Part shown: positions 5,661 through 9,667 of the stretch, piece by piece | How the letters are laid out: each line of letters starts with the position of its first letter | Position numbering within the stretch: the stretch's first letter is position 1 | Assembly (NCBI RefSeq): GCF_010892395.1 | Contig: NZ_JAACKB010000283.1 | Span: 1 to 9,667, forward strand | Source of the DNA: Sulfurovum sp. bin170 | Lineage (GTDB): Bacteria > Campylobacterota > Campylobacteria > Campylobacterales > Sulfurovaceae | DNA: 9,667 bases | Reading direction: 5' to 3' | Position numbers and translations under genes: made by a program | The notes under the pieces: model-generated | What the model was told of the DNA's origin: nothing | What the model saw: the letters and a program-made list of their open reading frames with translations, nothing else | The model's database searches: none

Positions 5661-7274
5661 ATGGAACATATACTAATTATACTAATCGTAACAATAGCTA
5701 TCTCAACAGTTATTAATGTTTTTTTAAAAAAATTTGATATACCAACAGTCATTGGTTATATAGCTACAGGGCTTATAACTATGCAACTGTTTAGTTTTGG
5801 TGAACACTCCCAAGAGACCTTGGCTCATCTAGCAGAGTTTGGAATTGTATTTCTGATGTTTACCATTGGATTGGAGTTCTCTATGGGGCATATGAAATCC
5901 ATGAAAAAAGAGGTTTTTGTCTATGGAGCTTTGCAGGTCATGCTCTCTGGAGTCCTCTTTACTTTTTTGGCAAACTCATTGTTTGGATTAGAGACAAAAA
6001 GTGCAATTGTGATAGGTTTTGCACTGGCACTCTCCTCTACAGCCATTGTTATCAAGGTCTTGACAGAGAAAAATGAGACACACTCTGGTTATGGTCGGAT
6101 TGCTGTTGGAATACTTATTTTTCAAGATTTGGCTGTGATTCCTATGCTCTTGATGATTTCTATTTTTACTTCAGAAAACAGCTCTATCTCTGAACTTCTA
6201 TTGGATACATTGATAAGTGCTATTGTTGTTTTTTTTATTCTATTTATCGTTGGTAAATATTTTATTGAGAGATTTTTTGACTGGGTTATCTCTTCAAAAT
6301 CAGAAGAGATATTTTTGGTTGCTGTTATTTTGGTGGTTATTACTGCTTCTGTCGTTGCTGAACTTTTTGGTTTCTCCTACACATTGGGTGCATTTATCGC
6401 AGGAATGACTATCGCAGAGACCAAATTTCGCTATCGTATAGAGGCTGATTTGGTTCCATTTCGTGATATTCTCTTGGGTATATTTTTTGTAACCATTGGG
6501 ATGCAGATAGAGTTGGGTATTGTTGTTGAGTATGGTTTTGTCATATTGGGTCTACTGTTTCTCATTATGCTTATCAAGGCACTCATTATCTTTGGTATTT
6601 TGCAGTTTTTTATTCAAAAGCGAACTGCTATCAAGAGTGCCATGACTCTGATGCAGGTAGGTGAGTTTGCTCTAGTTATTTTTGCTCTAGCATTTAGCAA
6701 TGGGCTTATCTCTTCTGATGTTAACCAAATTATGATTATGACAGTGGTTCTCTCAATGGTTCTTACACCATTTGTTCTGAATAATATCAAACTGTTGTCA
6801 GATAATTTTTTTACAGAGCCAACACAACTGCGAGAGAGAGCTATTGTTTCAACAGGTTATCAAAATCACATTATTATCTGTGGATATGGTCCACTAGGGC
6901 AGAGCGTGGTAAAAAAATTTAAAGAGAAAAATCTGCTCTATCTAATCCTAGAACATGATATAAAAGTAGTTGATAAAGCCATTGAGGGTGGAGAGAAGTC
7001 CATTTTTTTTGCAAATGCTGCCCAAAAGGGTGTCCTTGAACACTTCTCTATCAAAAAATCTTTGGCAATTATCGTTGCTATAGAAAATGAGCATCAACTA
7101 CGCCTTATCTGTGAAAATATAGACTCTTTTGATGCAGATATAAATTCTGTAGTCAAAGTCAAGAACAGTTCAGAAGAGGAGATTATTCGTAATTTGAATG
7201 TCAAACATATTATCAACAGCCGTGATACTATTTCGGAGATATTGGTAAAAAGCGTTTTGGAGTGCAAAATCTAA
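5661..7274 (+). CDS. KefB-like monovalent cation/H+ antiporter with TrkA-N domain
   Basis: A 537-residue inner-membrane protein of the CPA2 family. The first 380 or so residues are a hydrophobic transport domain of roughly 12 segments with CPA2 landmarks: FTIGLEFS (67-74), ALALSSTAIVIKVL (121-134), FQDLAVIPML (154-163) and GAFIAGM (243-249). Residues 403-537 form a cytoplasmic TrkA-N/RCK nucleotide-binding domain with the Rossmann motif GYGPLG (408-413) and an acidic stretch EHD (431-433) at the second strand, suited to NAD(H) sensing. It is somewhat shorter than E. coli KefB/KefC (about 600-620 residues), stopping after the N-lobe. AGGGGGT (5650-5656) is the ribosome binding site. The exchanged ion (K+ or Na+) cannot be read from sequence. 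Glutathione gating as in enteric KefC should not be assumed. Confidence 0.9.
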   Translation: MEHILIILIVTIAISTVINVFLKKFDIPTVIGYIATGLITMQLFSFGEHSQETLAHLAEFGIVFLMFTIGLEFSMGHMKSMKKEVFVYGALQVMLSGVLFTFLANSLFGLETKSAIVIGFALALSSTAIVIKVLTEKNETHSGYGRIAVGILIFQDLAVIPMLLMISIFTSENSSISELLLDTLISAIVVFFILFIVGKYFIERFFDWVISSKSEEIFLVAVILVVITASVVAELFGFSYTLGAFIAGMTIAETKFRYRIEADLVPFRDILLGIFFVTIGMQIELGIVVEYGFVILGLLFLIMLIKALIIFGILQFFIQKRTAIKSAMTLMQVGEFALVIFALAFSNGLISSDVNQIMIMTVVLSMVLTPFVLNNIKLLSDNFFTEPTQLRERAIVSTGYQNHIIICGYGPLGQSVVKKFKEKNLLYLILEHDIKVVDKAIEGGEKSIFFANAAQKGVLEHFSIKKSLAIIVAIENEHQLRLICENIDSFDADINSVVKVKNSSEEEIIRNLNVKHIINSRDTISEILVKSVLECKI

Positions 7275-7283
7275 CACTTATGT

Positions 7284-7289
7284 TATAAT
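7284..7289 (+). promoter_or_regulatory. candidate -10 box for the DUF2238 gene
   Basis: A perfect TATAAT lies in the 46-bp gap after the KefB-like gene, with AGGAG (7311-7315) 22 nt downstream and the TTG start at 7321. The leader would be about 25 nt. No -35 was found at standard spacing. Transcription from the upstream gene may also reach this one. Confidence 0.4.
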
Positions 7290-7320
7290 AGGCATGTAGT
7301 TTAGATAAATAGGAGATTTT

Positions 7321-7929
7321 TTGTATAAGAGGTTTACATATACGATATTGGCTGTATCATTTTTAGTTGTATGGATTTGGGCAGCGATAGAGCCTTTACA
7401 TTTTGATGATTGGCTCTTGGAAAATATCTTAGTATTCATCACTCTACCTATTATCTTCTTTACACACAAGCGGTTTGAGTTCTCTATCTTGTCGTATCTT
7501 TTAATAACTCTATTTATGATGCTACATGTGATAGGTTCTCACTACACTTACGCAGAAGTCCCTTGGGGGGTGACTCTGGGTGAGTTGCTTGGAGCTGATA
7601 GAAATATGTATGATAGATTGGTTCATCTACTTTTTGGAGTACTTCTTGTATATCCTATTCGAGAAATTTTTATCCGTACTGTTAAGATTTCAGGCTTTTG
7701 GGCATATTTCGTTCCATTTATGATTGTCTCTGCTTTGTCTGGTATCTATGAGGTGATAGAGTGGGGTGCCGCTGAGGTGGTTGACCCTGAAGCAGGGATT
7801 GCTTTTTTAGGTTCCCAAGGAGATATTTGGGATGCTCAAAAAGATATGCTTTTGGCTAAGGTTGGGGCGTTGTGGACTCTAGGGGTTGTTTGGGTTTTTC
7901 GTAGGGTGCATTTCAATGCACCATTATAA
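7321..7929 (+). CDS. DUF2238/YjdF-like integral membrane protein
   Basis: A 202-residue membrane protein with about five hydrophobic segments (roughly 6-24, 34-48, 55-72, 101-118 and 126-143, plus a weaker one near 181-194). It matches the DUF2238 (YjdF-like) family by its conserved polar residues: HVIGSHYTYAEVP (69-81), DRLVH (98-102), YEVIEW (143-148) and the signature GSQGDIWDAQKDM (164-176). The biochemical function of the family is unknown. The start is a TTG, chosen because AGGAG (7311-7315) lies 5 nt upstream and no ATG occurs before the conserved region. The last residues, R194 to P201, are translated from a GTAG-footed palindrome that also supplies the end of the frame, so the original C-terminus may have been altered. 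The gene is convergent to ribF. Confidence 0.85.
   Translation: MYKRFTYTILAVSFLVVWIWAAIEPLHFDDWLLENILVFITLPIIFFTHKRFEFSILSYLLITLFMMLHVIGSHYTYAEVPWGVTLGELLGADRNMYDRLVHLLFGVLLVYPIREIFIRTVKISGFWAYFVPFMIVSALSGIYEVIEWGAAEVVDPEAGIAFLGSQGDIWDAQKDMLLAKVGALWTLGVVWVFRRVHFNAPL
7901..7922 (+). repeat. REP-like palindrome with GTAG foot, copy 2
   Basis: GTAG (7901-7904) is followed by the perfect 8-bp stem GGTGCATT / AATGCACC with loop TC (or GGTGCA / TGCACC around TTTCAA). Compared with copy 1 (31-52), the three inner stem positions changed from CGG/CCG to GCA/TGC while pairing was kept. It forms an inverted pair with the next copy (7940-7962), separated by 17 bp of AT-rich DNA. It overlaps the 3' end of the DUF2238 gene. 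Confidence 0.7.
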
Positions 7930-7939
7930 ATTTAAAGAC

Positions 7940-7962
7940 GGTGCATTAAAATGACACCCTAC
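7940..7962 (-). repeat. REP-like palindrome with GTAG foot, copy 3 (inverted partner)
   Basis: On the minus strand GTAG (7962 to 7959) precedes GGTG, a bulged T, CATT, then TT and the complementary AATGCACC. Together with copy 2 it makes a 62-bp inverted pair like a bacterial interspersed mosaic element. It overlaps the 3' end of ribF, encoding its last five residues and TAA stop. The pair occupies the whole junction between two convergent genes and could act as a two-way terminator, although there are no T tracts. Confidence 0.65.
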
Positions 7963-8749
7963 ATCTCTCTATATCCTGCTCTATCGCTACCCTCAAAGCA
8001 TCCAACCCATCAAACTTCTGATTATCCCGAATAAAAGCAATAAACTCTAACTCTATATTGCCTTCAACTACCCCTATATCTCTATCCAAAACATGTGTCT
8101 CCACAGCAAAAGAACCATCTGTAGTAACACGATGCCCAAAAAAGCTAACACTAGTTAGCCAAGAATCATTAATTAGTGTTCTAGTAGCATAAACCCCCTC
8201 TTTTGGAAGTAGATAGTTCTGAATTTTTAGATTCAGAGTAGGAACAAGCTCTTTTTTACCTAATCCTTGACCTGATACCACTTCACCATCTATACGATAA
8301 TTGTGTCCTAGTAGCTCATTAGCTAACCGAATCTCTCCATTTTTGATAAACTCTTTGATAGAGCGAGAGTGTACAGATACACCGTTGTGCTTGACCTCAT
8401 CTATCACTAAAACATTACCATCAAAAAGTTCTTGAAGCAATATTGTATCTCCCTCTTTTTTGTACCCAAAACCAAAATCATAACCTACTACAATAGTCTC
8501 TAGCTTTGGGAAATCCTCTGATAATCTATCTACAAAAGCTCTAGCAGAGAGAGATTTTACCTTATCTAAATGATAAAAAAAAGAGGGTTTATTTATATAA
8601 TTCAATCGCTTATATCCAGCTGTCATAACCGAACGATTTCTCTCTATAATCACTACTGCTTCTGCCTCTTTTATCAAAGCTTGATGTCCAAGGTGAACAC
8701 CATCAAATGAGCCTATTGCTATTGATTTTATACTGTTAGTTAGTTTCAT
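7946..8749 (-). CDS. ribF: bifunctional riboflavin kinase / FAD synthetase
   Basis: Makes FMN from riboflavin and then FAD from FMN in the cytoplasm. The adenylyltransferase domain begins with the nucleotidyltransferase motif GSFDGVHLGH (13-22), then VGYDFGFGYKKEGD (88-101) and SRSIKEFI (128-135). The flavokinase domain has GKKELVPTLNL (164-174), where most families read G-R-x-x-G-F/Y-P-T-A-N, then PKEGVYAT (182-189) and the catalytic glutamate E217 in ETHVLD. At 267 residues it is shorter than the usual 300 or so. The ATG overlaps the tlyA stop by one base (TAATG), implying translational coupling. The tlyA-ribF order is known in Campylobacter jejuni. The last five residues (CRVSF) and the stop are encoded by a palindromic repeat. 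Function is firm; the relaxed kinase motif is probably lineage variation. Confidence 0.93.
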   Translation of the reverse strand: MKLTNSIKSIAIGSFDGVHLGHQALIKEAEAVVIIERNRSVMTAGYKRLNYINKPSFFYHLDKVKSLSARAFVDRLSEDFPKLETIVVGYDFGFGYKKEGDTILLQELFDGNVLVIDEVKHNGVSVHSRSIKEFIKNGEIRLANELLGHNYRIDGEVVSGQGLGKKELVPTLNLKIQNYLLPKEGVYATRTLINDSWLTSVSFFGHRVTTDGSFAVETHVLDRDIGVVEGNIELEFIAFIRDNQKFDGLDALRVAIEQDIERCRVSF

Positions 8750-9456
8750 TATTTCCTAAAATGATACATATATTCGATATTGCCAGATTTCCCAGCAAGT
8801 TTTGAGAGCGTACTATAACATAACTCCCAGCCCAATTCACTTGTTTTATTCTCAAATGTTGTGATTGAATCTTTTATAGCTTTTTCATTAATCACAACCC
8901 CACGACTATCTCTCTTAACACCTCTACCCACTTCAAATTGTGGCTTAAAAAGTAAAATCATATCTCTACTGCTCAGACGGTCAATATCATCTATAATATG
9001 CAAAACCGATATAAAAGAGACATCACAAGTAACTATATCAAACATCTTATCTGCTCTAAACTCTCGAATATCGGTCTCTTCAAAAATCTCTACTTTTGGG
9101 TTATCTCTTAATGAGTGATGTAACTGATTTGAACCTACATCTACAGCAGTTACAGATTTAACTCCATTTTCAAGCAATATCTGCACAAATCCACCAGTAG
9201 ATGAACCTATATCCAAAGCTCTTTTATCTTTTAAATCTATTGGATACTCTTCTAAAAATAGCTCTAGTTTTTTGGATGCACGGCTAACATAAAATTTTTC
9301 GGTGTCTATATATATATTTGAGTTCTCATCGCATTTTGTTGAGGGTTTTGCTACTTTACCGTCTATGAAGATTTTTCCTCTTTTTATTGCGTCTATGGCT
9401 CGGTTTCGGCTTTCGAAAAGGTTGTTTTCTACTAGGTATTTGTCAAGGCGTTGCAT
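8749..9456 (-). CDS. tlyA: TlyA-family rRNA 2'-O-methyltransferase
   Basis: A 235-residue S4-domain methyltransferase. TlyA proteins 2'-O-methylate ribosomal RNA cytidines (C1920 of 23S, and in the longer type II also C1409 of 16S), which affects susceptibility to capreomycin. The S4 RNA-binding domain spans about 1-58 (RLDKYLVENNLFESRNRAID...GKIFIDGK). The FtsJ-like domain has SRASKKLE (58-65), the SAM-binding loop DIGSSTGGF (82-90), DVSFIS (145-150), KPQFE (171-175) and GNIEY (225-229), consistent with a K-D-K-E catalytic set. The short length fits type I TlyA as in Campylobacter, which targets only 23S; the type is inferred. AGAGGA (9467 to 9462) precedes the ATG by 5 nt. The frame overlaps the upstream gene by 14 bp and touches ribF by one base. 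Confidence 0.94.
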   Translation of the reverse strand: MQRLDKYLVENNLFESRNRAIDAIKRGKIFIDGKVAKPSTKCDENSNIYIDTEKFYVSRASKKLELFLEEYPIDLKDKRALDIGSSTGGFVQILLENGVKSVTAVDVGSNQLHHSLRDNPKVEIFEETDIREFRADKMFDIVTCDVSFISVLHIIDDIDRLSSRDMILLFKPQFEVGRGVKRDSRGVVINEKAIKDSITTFENKTSELGWELCYSTLSKLAGKSGNIEYMYHFRK

Positions 9457-9667
9457 TTTTATCCTCTACAGTCCAAGGTAAAGATTTTGGTAAGTTATTT
9501 TTGGATACTACTCTTACTTTAGATGAAAAATTATTTCTTCTATCTATACTATCAAAAATATCTGCTAAATTCCAAACCTCTATTTCAAATTTATCATTGT
9601 TATCAGGAAGTTCAATATGTAATATAAACTCTATATTGTTTTTTGATAATATCTCTTTTGCAATATT
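9443..9667 (-). CDS. 3' end of an unidentified gene upstream of tlyA (partial)
   Basis: An open frame on the minus strand runs in from the right edge for 74 codons and stops at TGA (9445 to 9443), 14 bp inside tlyA. It is open from the window edge with no start visible. The peptide begins NIAKEILSKNNIEFILHIEL, passes through FEIEVWNLADIFDSIDRR and ends KSLPWTVEDKNATP. It looks like a soluble mixed alpha/beta segment with no membrane stretch. I do not recognise the family. The overlap with tlyA and the placement of the tlyA Shine-Dalgarno inside this frame argue that it is a real coding region in the same operon as tlyA and ribF. Confidence 0.65.
   Translation of the reverse strand, partial: NIAKEILSKNNIEFILHIELPDNNDKFEIEVWNLADIFDSIDRRNNFSSKVRVVSKNNLPKSLPWTVEDKNATP

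Noticed and set aside
7278..7469. 63-residue minus-strand ORF over the start of the DUF2238 gene
   Set aside because: It is antisense to the conserved membrane protein and no ribosome binding site was recognised for it.
1..9667. Genomic island, prophage or defence system
   Set aside because: There is no integrase, transposase, tRNA, toxin-antitoxin or nuclease gene. Genes are mostly housekeeping or transport, with composition uniform apart from the nhaD1 codon preference.

Overview
The window is about 9.7 kb of AT-rich bacterial chromosome. The gene content and order suggest a Campylobacterota (Epsilonproteobacteria) genome, probably a marine or sulfidic-habitat lineage of the Sulfurimonas/Sulfurovum kind. 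The pointers are the tightly coupled tlyA-ribF pair, NhaD-type Na+/H+ antiporters and the codon usage. The genus is inference, because no rRNA or other marker is present.

Layout. Positions 1-264 are non-coding: a GTAG-footed palindrome, a good sigma70-like promoter and a 93-bp inverted-repeat element. Two tandem paralogous nhaD genes follow (265-1605 and 1812-3146, +). A small minus-strand ORF (3096-3311) lies convergent to the second. guaA, GMP synthase, is at 3443-4978 (+). Next come a small exported protein with a DUF11-like domain (5083-5625), a KefB-like monovalent cation/H+ antiporter with a C-terminal TrkA-N domain (5661-7274) and a DUF2238/YjdF-like membrane protein (7321-7929), all +. 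From 7946 onward the genes are on the minus strand: ribF, tlyA, and the 3' end of an unidentified gene that runs off the right edge. In transcription order these are partial gene, tlyA, ribF, with short overlaps that imply one operon.

Function. The left two thirds are dominated by ion homeostasis: two Na+/H+ antiporters and one K+ (or Na+)/H+ antiporter, interspersed with housekeeping guaA. The right end is a flavin-cofactor and rRNA-methylation operon. No phage genes, transposase, CRISPR array, tRNA or rRNA is visible.

The most notable content is in the non-coding DNA, where two repeat families were found by eye. Family 1 is an 87-99 bp transposase-less element with long imperfect terminal inverted repeats and TA at its ends. 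It has three copies (148-240, 1642-1740, about 4976-5062). One sits inside the nhaD1 leader, between promoter and Shine-Dalgarno, and the nhaD2 leader serves as an empty-site comparison. Another begins on the guaA stop codon. Family 2 is a GTAG-footed palindrome resembling REP sequences (31-52, 7901-7922, 7940-7962). Its stem bases change in a compensatory way between copies. Two copies in inverted orientation form the junction between convergent genes and encode the C-terminal residues of both.
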